Shown here: piece by piece, positions 7,681 through 14,766 of the stretch
Numbering within the stretch: position 1 is the stretch's first letter
How the letters are laid out: each line of letters opens with the position of its first letter
DNA from: Acidimicrobilacustris europaeus
Lineage (GTDB): Bacteria; Actinomycetota; Acidimicrobiia; Acidimicrobiales; Acidimicrobilacustridaceae
Reading direction: 5' to 3'
NCBI GenBank assembly: GCA_965194515.1
Contig: OZ239146.1
Location: forward strand, 186,001 to 250,000
Length of the DNA stretch: 64,000 bases
Notes under the pieces: generated by a model
Database searches by the model: none
The model's input: the letters and a program-made list of their open reading frames with translations, nothing else
What the model was told of the DNA's origin: nothing
Made by a program: the position numbers and the translations under genes

Positions 7681-9399
7681 ATGCTCGATCTTCTGATCAA
7701 GGGCGGATCCGTTATCGACGGAACCGGTCGTGAACGATTCCGTGCCGACGTTGGCGTTCGTGACGGGCGCATCGTCGCTATCGGTGACATCACCGAACAG
7801 GCCGCCAAGACGATCGACGCCGAAGGGCGCGTTGTTGCCCCTGGCTTTATTGATCTCCATACCCATTACGACCCGCAGGTGATGTGGGACCCAGCGGCAA
7901 CACCGTCGTCGTTGCACGGTGTCACGTCAGTGTTTGGCGGCAACTGTGGTTTTTCCATTGCACCGGTAACTCCTGAAGCCGCGGAGTACCTCATCCCCAT
8001 GCTTGCTCGCGTGGAAGGCATGCCGGTCGAGTCTCTTGAAGCGGGGCTCGATCTCATGTGGGACGGATTCGGTTCATGGCTGAATCGTCTTGAAGGAAAC
8101 CTTGCGGTTAACGCCGGGTTCATGGTCGGGCACAGCGCGCTTCGTCGAGTCGTAATGGGTGAGGATGCTGTCGGACACGAGGCAACTCCCGAGCAGATCG
8201 CCGCAATGGTCGCACTTCTTCATCGCAGTATCGAAGAAGGCGGCATGGGTTTCTCCAGCACCGCGTCGAACACGCACAATGATCATCAAGGCAACCCGGT
8301 GCCATCGCGTTGGGCAACCCGCGATGAGTTCATTGCGCTTTCGACTGCAGCTGGTCAGCACGCAGGAACTTCGCTCGAATTCATTTCATCGGCCTCGGCG
8401 TTCTTCAATGACGATGAAATGAACCTCATGGCCGACATGAGCGTCGCTGCCCAGCGTTCACTTAACTGGAACGTGATGGTTGTTTCTTCTGATCCCGCTA
8501 CCGCGGAAGGTCGGGCAAACAAACTGTCGGCTTCAGATGTTGCTGCAGCCAAGGGCGGTCATGTCGTTGGGTTGTGTCTTCCCGAGCCAATGCGCATGCG
8601 CCTCTGCTTCGCAACTGGGTTTGTTCTCGACATCCTTCCCGGCATTAAAGACGTCATTCATTTGCCACTGCCCGAACGAAAAGCGGCACTTTCTGATCCT
8701 GCAGTGCGCGCAACGATCGCTGCCGCACTTTCACAGATGCCACCTCAACACTCGCTTGCCGCGCTTGCGGACTACCGCATCATCGATGTCTCGAAAGATG
8801 AGTTGCGCCCGTACGTCGGCCGACTCGTTGCCGACATTGCAAATGAAAAGGGAGTTGCACCGATCGATGCGCTCCTCGACATCGTTGTTGCAGACGATCT
8901 GCTCACGGGCCTTGAGCCACGCTTTATCGGTACCGACGACGAGTCATGGGTCGAGCGTGTCCGACTTCTCGAAAATGACCCCCGAGTCATTGCCGGTGGT
9001 TCCGATGCGGGTGCTCATCTCGACATGATGAAGACGTTCGCGTGCCACACCGGCTTCTTGGCCGAAGCAGTTCGTAATCGTCAGCTCATTTCGCTTGAAC
9101 GAGCGGTGCAGTTGTTCACCGATGCACCGGCACGCTTTTACGGGGTTCGCGATCGCGGACGTGTTACCGAGGGCTGGTTCGCCGATCTTGTCATTCTTGA
9201 TCCGGACAAGGTTGGCCCCGGCGAAGTTGTGCCCCGTCAAGACCTTCCCGCCAACGGCTGGCGCCTCTATTCAGAAGCAACGGGAATCGACGCCACCATC
9301 GTGAATGGTGTCGAGATTGTTCGCGACGGCAAGGTCACTGGCGATACGCCAGGAACCACGCTTCGTTCTGGTCGCGACACCGAAACCGTCGCGATCTGA
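7681..9399 (+). CDS. N-acyl-D-amino-acid deacylase family amidohydrolase
   Basis: A 572-residue amidohydrolase_3 protein of the D-aminoacylase type, preceded by a strong GGGGGAGG ribosome site. Metal-site elements are His60-Thr-His62 in the first strand, a Gly-Gly-Asn-Cys89-Gly-Phe loop whose Cys is the bridging ligand in D-aminoacylases, Gly-His-Ser-Ala-Leu-Arg, and Ser-Asp-Ala-Gly-Ala-His near the C-terminal end of the barrel. Known members deacylate N-acyl-D-amino acids; many annotated members have other amide substrates, so the exact reaction is open. It stands alone between a hairpin and a convergent SDR gene. Confidence 0.85.
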   Translation: MLDLLIKGGSVIDGTGRERFRADVGVRDGRIVAIGDITEQAAKTIDAEGRVVAPGFIDLHTHYDPQVMWDPAATPSSLHGVTSVFGGNCGFSIAPVTPEAAEYLIPMLARVEGMPVESLEAGLDLMWDGFGSWLNRLEGNLAVNAGFMVGHSALRRVVMGEDAVGHEATPEQIAAMVALLHRSIEEGGMGFSSTASNTHNDHQGNPVPSRWATRDEFIALSTAAGQHAGTSLEFISSASAFFNDDEMNLMADMSVAAQRSLNWNVMVVSSDPATAEGRANKLSASDVAAAKGGHVVGLCLPEPMRMRLCFATGFVLDILPGIKDVIHLPLPERKAALSDPAVRATIAAALSQMPPQHSLAALADYRIIDVSKDELRPYVGRLVADIANEKGVAPIDALLDIVVADDLLTGLEPRFIGTDDESWVERVRLLENDPRVIAGGSDAGAHLDMMKTFACHTGFLAEAVRNRQLISLERAVQLFTDAPARFYGVRDRGRVTEGWFADLVILDPDKVGPGEVVPRQDLPANGWRLYSEATGIDATIVNGVEIVRDGKVTGDTPGTTLRSGRDTETVAI

Positions 9400-9414
9400 G
9401 TTCCGAAACTCGAA

Positions 9415-10203
9415 TCAGAAATCGGGAATCGGAATGTCGAGCGTGCTCGACTCGGTGCCGCCATCGATTTCGATGATCTTGCCGGTGACATAACGCGCCG
9501 CGGGCGACGACAAGTACAGAACCCCGAGAGCGATGTCCTCTGGTTCGCCGATAAAGCGAAGCGGCGTGTTGGCGATCATGGTGTCGCGGATCTCCGGCAT
9601 CACGAGAACAGTTTCGAGTGCCGAAGTTGCCGTTGACCCAACCGCAATGCCGTTCACGCGGACCTTTGGGTTGAGGTCGGTGGCGAGGTAGCGGGTGAGG
9701 TGGCTGAGCCCGGCCTTAGCGACGCCGTACTGGGTGAGGCCTCGAGCGGCGGTGCGTCCGGCCATCGAGGAGATGTTCACGACGCAACCGTGGTTCTCGA
9801 CCAACTGCGGGATGCATGCCTGCGTAAGGGCAAGGGCAGTGGTCACGTTGAAGTGGAACGCAGCTTCAAACGACTTGGCCGTGACGTCGGTGATGGCTGC
9901 AGGAGGCGATCCGCCAGCGTTGTTCACCACGATGTCGATCTTGCCGAGTTCTTCGATCGCAGCATTGGCGAACTCGTCGAGAAACTCGAGCTTGTTGACA
10001 TCGCCGGGAAGCACGAACGCACGACGACCGAAACAGCGGATAGCGGTTGCGATCTCTTCGAGTTCGTCGACGCTGCGAGAAGTGATGGCAACATCGGCGC
10101 CAGCTTCAGCAAGGGCAAGGGCAGATGCAGCACCAATGCCACGTCCGGCACCAGTGACGATGGCGACTTTGCCATCAACGCGGAAACGATCAAGGAGACT
10201 CAT
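9415..10203 (-). CDS. Short-chain dehydrogenase/reductase (SDR)
   Basis: A 262-residue classical SDR. It shows the cofactor motif Thr-Gly-Ala-Gly-Arg-Gly-Ile-Gly near the N-terminus, Asn-Asn-Ala-Gly, the catalytic Ser of Asn-Ile-Ser-Ser-Met and Tyr-x-x-x-Lys (Gln-Tyr-Gly-Val-Ala-Lys). The C-terminal Gly-Gly closing strand is present. An in-frame GTG at 10215 is an alternative start; ATG at 10203 matches the family better. It lies downstream of a MenC-like gene on the same strand. The substrate is unknown; an alcohol or 3-hydroxyacyl-CoA is possible. Confidence 0.88.
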   Translation of the reverse strand: MSLLDRFRVDGKVAIVTGAGRGIGAASALALAEAGADVAITSRSVDELEEIATAIRCFGRRAFVLPGDVNKLEFLDEFANAAIEELGKIDIVVNNAGGSPPAAITDVTAKSFEAAFHFNVTTALALTQACIPQLVENHGCVVNISSMAGRTAARGLTQYGVAKAGLSHLTRYLATDLNPKVRVNGIAVGSTATSALETVLVMPEIRDTMIANTPLRFIGEPEDIALGVLYLSSPAARYVTGKIIEIDGGTESSTLDIPIPDF

Positions 10204-10231
10204 GGCCGCAGACACTAGAGCCCAATCAGGC

Positions 10232-11365
10232 TCAGCGTCGCATGATGTCGGTGCGAATTGTCAGTTTCGCTAGCGCCCCAGAGTCGATGGTGACGCCGAG
10301 CCCTGGTCCAGCCGGGACGGTGATTGTTCCACTGCCGCTGGGACCTGAGACGTTGAACGGTGCGCAGATGTCTTCGGTGAAAAAGCGAGAGGTTGCCGCG
10401 ATGTCGCCAGCGAGGGTTGCGCCCGGATGGGCCGCGAGCGCGATGTTTGCCGCGCGCCCGATTCCGCAATCGAGCATCCCGCCGACCCATGCGTCGATAC
10501 CGAGGCCCGCGCAATGGTCGAGAACGGAAGCGGCTTCAAGCCAACTTCCATAACGCGGAGCCTTTACACAAACGACGGAACACGCACCCATGTCAAGTGC
10601 TTCACGAGTCACGACTGCTGATGTAAGCGATTCGTCAAGACATACCGGCGTCGAAATGCGCCGCGCAAGTTCCGCGTGATCAAGCAAGTTATCGACAGCG
10701 AGTGGTTGCTCGATGTACGCAAGATCGAATGCATCGAGCTCGCTGAGAGTCTTTGCATTGTCAAGGGAGTAGGCGCCGTTCGCATCGACGCTGAGTTGAA
10801 TTGAAGTGCCGGCTGCCTCGCGGGCGGCGCGAACGAAATCGATGTCACGACCAGGAGTGATTTTGATTTTGATTCGCCCATAGCCCTCGGCCACGCGGTT
10901 CGTAACCTCAGTGGCAAGATCCTCAGGTGTTTCCAGCAGTCCGATGGCAACGCCGGCAGGCACGACCGACGAAGGCCCCGGGGGATGAGGTGCAAAGAGT
11001 TGCGAAAGTGGTGTCGAGCCCCGGCGGCCTTGCGCATCGAGCAGCGCGAGTTCGATCGATGCTTTGGCCATCGGATGACCGATGATGTCGACGAAGAGCG
11101 ACGGGAGATCAGTCACGCTGATGGGGCCTTCGGTGGCGAGTAGTCGTGGAACGAGAAGTTCCTGCAGCGCGAGGTACGCGCCATCGACGTATTCCTCGGT
11201 GTAGGTCGGTTCGGGGAGTGCGGCACATTCGCCCCACCCTTCGTCCTCACCCCCGAGCATGCGGACGATGACTGCGGTGCGGGTGCTCACGGTTCCGTGC
11301 GAGGCAGCAAAGGGCGAGACCATGGGGAGAGCGATCACCCGCAGTTCAATGGCCTCAACATGCAT
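10232..11365 (-). CDS. menC: o-Succinylbenzoate synthase / N-acylamino acid racemase-type enolase
   Basis: A 377-residue enolase-superfamily protein resembling class-II MenC. Visible are the N-terminal capping domain (Glu-Cys-x-Ala-Leu-Pro-Glu-Pro-x-Tyr-Thr-Glu-Glu), the first catalytic lysine in Ile-Lys-Ile-Lys, metal ligands in Val-Asp-Ala-Asn-Gly, Ile-Glu-Gln-Pro and Leu-Asp-Glu-Ser, and the second lysine in Val-Cys-Val-Lys. MenC makes o-succinylbenzoate for menaquinone; close relatives racemise N-succinylamino acids. No other men genes are nearby, and a D-aminoacylase-type gene lies about 0.8 kb away, so the racemase role should be kept open. Confidence 0.8.
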   Translation of the reverse strand: MHVEAIELRVIALPMVSPFAASHGTVSTRTAVIVRMLGGEDEGWGECAALPEPTYTEEYVDGAYLALQELLVPRLLATEGPISVTDLPSLFVDIIGHPMAKASIELALLDAQGRRGSTPLSQLFAPHPPGPSSVVPAGVAIGLLETPEDLATEVTNRVAEGYGRIKIKITPGRDIDFVRAAREAAGTSIQLSVDANGAYSLDNAKTLSELDAFDLAYIEQPLAVDNLLDHAELARRISTPVCLDESLTSAVVTREALDMGACSVVCVKAPRYGSWLEAASVLDHCAGLGIDAWVGGMLDCGIGRAANIALAAHPGATLAGDIAATSRFFTEDICAPFNVSGPSGSGTITVPAGPGLGVTIDSGALAKLTIRTDIMRR

Positions 11366-11418
11366 GGGTTGAGCCTACGACCCGGGCAGATCAGGAACCT
11401 CGGCGGTAGCCTTTCGTC

Positions 11419-12069
11419 ATGTTCTTCGGATCCCGCACCCCTGAAATGGTTGACCCTTCCGCAGCGCTTCCCGGGCGTGATGCAACGATGCCCGTTTCTG
11501 CTGCCCACCTTGTGTTCGGAACGCCAATGACCCCGCCGTTCCCCGACAACTGCGACTCCATCGTCGTGGGCATGGGGTGCTTCTGGGGCGCAGAACGAAA
11601 GTTCTGGCAACTGCCCGGCGTCTACACAACCGCGGTTGGCTACGCCGGCGGGTACACGCCGAATCCGACCTATGAAGAAACCTGCTCGGGCCTCACCGGC
11701 CACACCGAGGTTGTCCTTGTGGTGTGGGACCGAACCCAGACTGACCTCGACGCAGTACTCCGGTGTTTCTGGGAGAACCACGATCCGACCCAAGGTCATC
11801 GCCAGGGCAACGACATCGGCACGCAGTACCGCTCAGCGATCTTCTGCACCGACGAAGCGCAGCTCGCCGCAGCCAAGGTCAGCGCCGTTCGCTTCGGCGA
11901 GATGTTGTCGGCTGCGCACCTCGACGCCGTCACGACAGAGATTGGTGTGGCCGGTCCGTTCTTTTACGCCGAGGACTACCACCAGCAATATCTGGCGAAG
12001 AATCCGAACGGTTACTGCGGTTTGGGCGGCACGGGTGTGACCTGTCCGGTGGGCATTTCCGGCGTCTGA
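11419..12069 (+). CDS. msrA: Peptide-methionine (S)-S-oxide reductase MsrA
   Basis: A 216-residue MsrA. The catalytic motif Gly-Cys54-Phe-Trp-Gly-Ala-Glu is intact. Two recycling cysteines, Cys200 and Cys209, lie in the C-terminal Asn-Pro-Asn-Gly-Tyr-Cys tail. The enzyme repairs methionine-S-sulfoxide in oxidised proteins, normally with thioredoxin. About 40 N-terminal residues precede the catalytic domain, as in many actinobacterial MsrA proteins. It is divergent from menC. A superoxide dismutase gene lies 0.9 kb downstream, a loose oxidative-stress neighbourhood. Confidence 0.95.
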   Translation: MFFGSRTPEMVDPSAALPGRDATMPVSAAHLVFGTPMTPPFPDNCDSIVVGMGCFWGAERKFWQLPGVYTTAVGYAGGYTPNPTYEETCSGLTGHTEVVLVVWDRTQTDLDAVLRCFWENHDPTQGHRQGNDIGTQYRSAIFCTDEAQLAAAKVSAVRFGEMLSAAHLDAVTTEIGVAGPFFYAEDYHQQYLAKNPNGYCGLGGTGVTCPVGISGV

Positions 12070-12340
12070 AGGTCCGCGGTTCGAACAATTGGCGTCAAAT
12101 GAGGGGTCCGCGCCCTGTGGATCTCCTGTGAATAACATGGTGCGTTGATGGTGCGATCCCAAGGGGGCCTTGGGGCGTGTCCAATGTCACCCTGAAATGG
12201 GCCCAAGGGTCGTTGCAGTTTGATGACAAACCCAACAAACATTTGGGTGCTTTGTTGCAATTCCATGACGACCGGGTTCGCCCGATCGGTGTCTCCGTGA
12301 TGGTCGCGGAGCTCGTGGAGGCGCACGAAAGGAGCACGCA

Positions 12341-12880
12341 ATGTCAGCAGATCAGTTCCTCTCCCGTTCCGCAGATCGCCTCACTCACGGGGCCGTGGTC
12401 GTAGTGGCGTTTGCTTTGGTGTTCACAGTCGTGATGGTCGGCGTCGTAACCGGCGCCGCCGGCGCCAAGGGTGAAGAGCCCTCCGCCCTTGTGCCAGTCG
12501 CTGCAACTGTGCCGGTCGATATGTATGCCGCCATGGCCGATATCGCTGCGGCGCTTGCGACGCTTCCTCCCCCCACAACCGTGCCCGCTCGGCGGGTCCA
12601 GACCCGACCCGAAGTGAGGGTCGATCCCTCTGATCCCGGCGTATGGGATGCGCTCGCTCATTGCGAGACTCGTGGAAATTGGGCGACTGACTCTGTCCCG
12701 GGTTTCTCGGGTGGCCTTGGTTTTGCTCATGGCACATGGGCCTCAAATGGGGGCACCGAATTCGCCCGAGTGGCTGCAGATGCGACTCGTGAGCAGCAGA
12801 TCGAGGTGGCGCAGCGGGTGCTTGAAGGCTCCGGTTGGGGTGCCTGGCCGGGTTGCTCCGATTTGCTCGGACTTCGCTAG
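12341..12880 (+). CDS. Resuscitation-promoting-factor-like secreted transglycosylase
   Basis: A 179-residue protein with an N-terminal membrane/signal segment (residues about 17-41), a Pro/Thr/Ala-rich linker, and a C-terminal Rpf domain. The domain shows Trp-Asp-Ala-Leu-Ala-His-Cys108-Glu109, the Gly-Thr-Trp-Ala-Ser-Asn-Gly-Gly core and Gly-Trp-Gly-Ala-Trp-Pro-Gly-Cys172. Glu109 matches the catalytic glutamate and Cys108/Cys172 the family disulfide. Rpf proteins cleave peptidoglycan and promote regrowth of dormant actinobacteria. The start has a good AAAGGAG site. The 271-base upstream gap was searched by eye for a riboswitch and none was convincing. Confidence 0.88.
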   Translation: MSADQFLSRSADRLTHGAVVVVAFALVFTVVMVGVVTGAAGAKGEEPSALVPVAATVPVDMYAAMADIAAALATLPPPTTVPARRVQTRPEVRVDPSDPGVWDALAHCETRGNWATDSVPGFSGGLGFAHGTWASNGGTEFARVAADATREQQIEVAQRVLEGSGWGAWPGCSDLLGLR

Positions 12881-12886
12881 CGCAAA

Positions 12887-12922
12887 AGGGTCGCCGCTCG
12901 CCTGCACGGTTGCGGCGACCCT
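12887..12922 (+). terminator. Stem-loop after the Rpf-like gene
   Basis: Perfect 11-bp inverted repeat (AGGGTCGCCGC / GCGGCGACCCT) with a 14-base loop, starting seven bases after the stop codon. Confidence 0.7.
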
Positions 12923-12972
12923 CCGCTAGATTCCTCATCCTCACCAACGAACTTCCGAGGAAGGGAACCTTC

Positions 12973-13554
12973 ATGGCTTTCGAGCTTCCCGCTCTGCCGT
13001 ATGCCCAAGATGCGCTCGCACCGACAATCAGTGCCGAGACCATGGAATACCACTACGGCAAGCACCATCAGACCTACGTCGACAACTTGAACAAGGCTGT
13101 CGCCGGAACCGCCGACGAGAATGCCTCGCTCGAGGACATCATCATGAAGGCCGAAGGCCCGCTGTTTAACAACGCAGCCCAGGTCTGGAACCACACCTTC
13201 TTCTGGAACTCACTGTCACCCAACGGTGGCGGTCAGCCCACTGGTGCAATCGCCGATCGCATCGCTGCCGACTTCGGTGGCTACGACGCCTTCCGTGCGC
13301 AGATCACCGACGCTGGCCTTACGCAGTTCGGTTCAGGTTGGGCATGGCTCGTCGAGAAAGACGGCAAGCTCGCCATCATGAAGACCCCGAACGCCGACCT
13401 TCCCATGAAGCATGGCGCCAAGGCCCTCTTCACAATCGATGTCTGGGAACACGCCTATTACATCGACTACCGCAATGCACGCGCCAAGTTCATCGAGGTT
13501 GTTCTCGACAAGCTCATCAACTGGGAATTTGTGAACGCCAATCTGGCGTCCTGA
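12973..13554 (+). CDS. sodB: Iron/manganese superoxide dismutase
   Basis: A 193-residue Fe/Mn superoxide dismutase converting superoxide to hydrogen peroxide and oxygen. The four metal ligands are visible: His27, His74, Asp156 and His160 (Asp-Val-Trp-Glu-His). The stretch Asn-His-Thr-Phe-Phe-Trp-Asn-Ser and the Gly-Gly-Gly-Gln-Pro segment look like the iron-type subgroup, but metal preference cannot be settled from sequence. ATG at 12973 follows AGGAAGGG; longer upstream extensions are not family-like. No signal peptide, so it acts in the cytoplasm. Terminators flank both sides, so it is probably monocistronic. Confidence 0.93.
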   Translation: MAFELPALPYAQDALAPTISAETMEYHYGKHHQTYVDNLNKAVAGTADENASLEDIIMKAEGPLFNNAAQVWNHTFFWNSLSPNGGGQPTGAIADRIAADFGGYDAFRAQITDAGLTQFGSGWAWLVEKDGKLAIMKTPNADLPMKHGAKALFTIDVWEHAYYIDYRNARAKFIEVVLDKLINWEFVNANLAS

Positions 13555-13578
13555 TCCCTGCGCAGTGCCTGATTCTCG

Positions 13579-13604
13579 AACGGGACCCCTACGGGGGTCC
13601 CGTT
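13579..13604 (+). terminator. Intrinsic terminator after the superoxide dismutase gene
   Basis: Perfect 11-bp stem (AACGGGACCCC / GGGGTCCCGTT) with a TACG tetraloop and a short T-run, 24 bases after the stop codon. Confidence 0.85.
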
Positions 13605-13623
13605 TCGCGTACGGTCATCAGTC

Positions 13624-14766
13624 GTGATTGATTCTCTCGTCCTCGCCGCAACCGATCCCGCCGCGCTTGCGAATGCCTGCGGCGACAACACGGGCTGGTT
13701 CTGCGAGCGCGTTTTTGAATGGACAGGTTCAAAGGCGTGGGCTCGAGCTGCAGAGTGGTTTGTTGCCAAACCGCTTTCGATCCTCTGCGTGGTCATCATC
13801 GCTGGCCTCGTAGCCATGGTCGTTCGTCGGATGATTTCTCGTTCGATGAATCGGTTGTTCTTGCCCGGAATTTCGAAGAAGCGAGGAAGCAAAGGAGGGC
13901 TGCGTCGGCGCACGTCGGAAGTCCTGCTTGCTTCGGGTGATTCTTCTGTCCGCACCGACGCTCGACTTGAAACGCTCACGGCAGTGTTCCGCTCAATCGC
14001 TACAGCGCTGGTCTGGTTCATCGCACTGTTCTTCACGCTTGAAATTTTGGGCATCAGCCTTGGTCCGTTACTTGCGACGGCTGGCATCGTCGGCGTCGCT
14101 CTCGGCTTTGGTACGCAAACGATGGTCCGCGATTTCATTAGCGGATTCTTCATCGTTGCTGAAGATCAATTCGGCGTTGGTGACACGATCGATGTTGGTG
14201 GTGGTGCGAAAGGAATCGTCGAGCGCATCACGTTGCGAGCTACTCATATTCGTGACCCAGAGGGAACGGTGTGGCACGTTGCCAATGGCCAGATCGTGAA
14301 GGTTGCGAACAAGAGCCAAGAATGGGCGCGCGCTCTCATCGACGTGGTGCTTCCTTACGACGCCGACATCTCGGCCGTCAGCGATGTCATGCAGGAAGTT
14401 GCCGACACCATTCAGTCGGATCCGGAATGGTCATCAAAGATCATGGAACGCGCCGAGATCTGGGGCATCCAGGAATTCGATTCCGATGGCGTACACGTCC
14501 GGATGGTCATAAAGACCGAACCAGCAGCGCAGTTTGGTGTGTTGCGCGAATTGCGCGCTCGGATGAAGGAAACCTTCGACGAACGAGGCATTTCGTTTGC
14601 CTACGCGGGATCACCGACGCAGGTTGTGATTACGCAGACGCCTCCGCCGAAGACGCCGCCACCGAAGGCAGCAGCAAAGGCGAATATGCCGTCGTCAGAC
14701 GGCGTCGGGATCGTCGGCGAGGGTGACAGCGACGCTGGCTTCAGCGCCGACGGCGACGCTGACTGA
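13624..14766 (+). CDS. MscS-family mechanosensitive ion channel
   Basis: A 380-residue small-conductance channel protein with a GTG start. Three hydrophobic segments are visible (about residues 52-70, 118-140 and 143-165). The pore helix Ala-Gly-Ile-Val-Gly-Val-Ala-Leu-Gly-Phe-Gly-Thr-Gln is the MscS TM3 signature, followed by the beta domain (Phe-Gly-Val-Gly-Asp-Thr-Ile). The C-terminus is a Pro/Lys/Ala-rich then acidic tail. These channels release solutes on hypo-osmotic shock. The last 72 bases overlap the end of the convergent valS gene, so the low-complexity tail is constrained by two genes. Confidence 0.9.
   Translation: MIDSLVLAATDPAALANACGDNTGWFCERVFEWTGSKAWARAAEWFVAKPLSILCVVIIAGLVAMVVRRMISRSMNRLFLPGISKKRGSKGGLRRRTSEVLLASGDSSVRTDARLETLTAVFRSIATALVWFIALFFTLEILGISLGPLLATAGIVGVALGFGTQTMVRDFISGFFIVAEDQFGVGDTIDVGGGAKGIVERITLRATHIRDPEGTVWHVANGQIVKVANKSQEWARALIDVVLPYDADISAVSDVMQEVADTIQSDPEWSSKIMERAEIWGIQEFDSDGVHVRMVIKTEPAAQFGVLRELRARMKETFDERGISFAYAGSPTQVVITQTPPPKTPPPKAAAKANMPSSDGVGIVGEGDSDAGFSADGDAD

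Noticed and set aside
12070..12340. Possible cyclic-di-AMP (ydaO) riboswitch upstream of the Rpf-like gene, as known in other actinobacteria.
   Set aside because: The conserved core sequences of that riboswitch could not be found by eye in this 271-base gap.
12177..12404. Short 75-codon frame ahead of the Rpf-like gene.
   Set aside because: It overlaps the Rpf-like start, has no ribosome site and no recognisable features.
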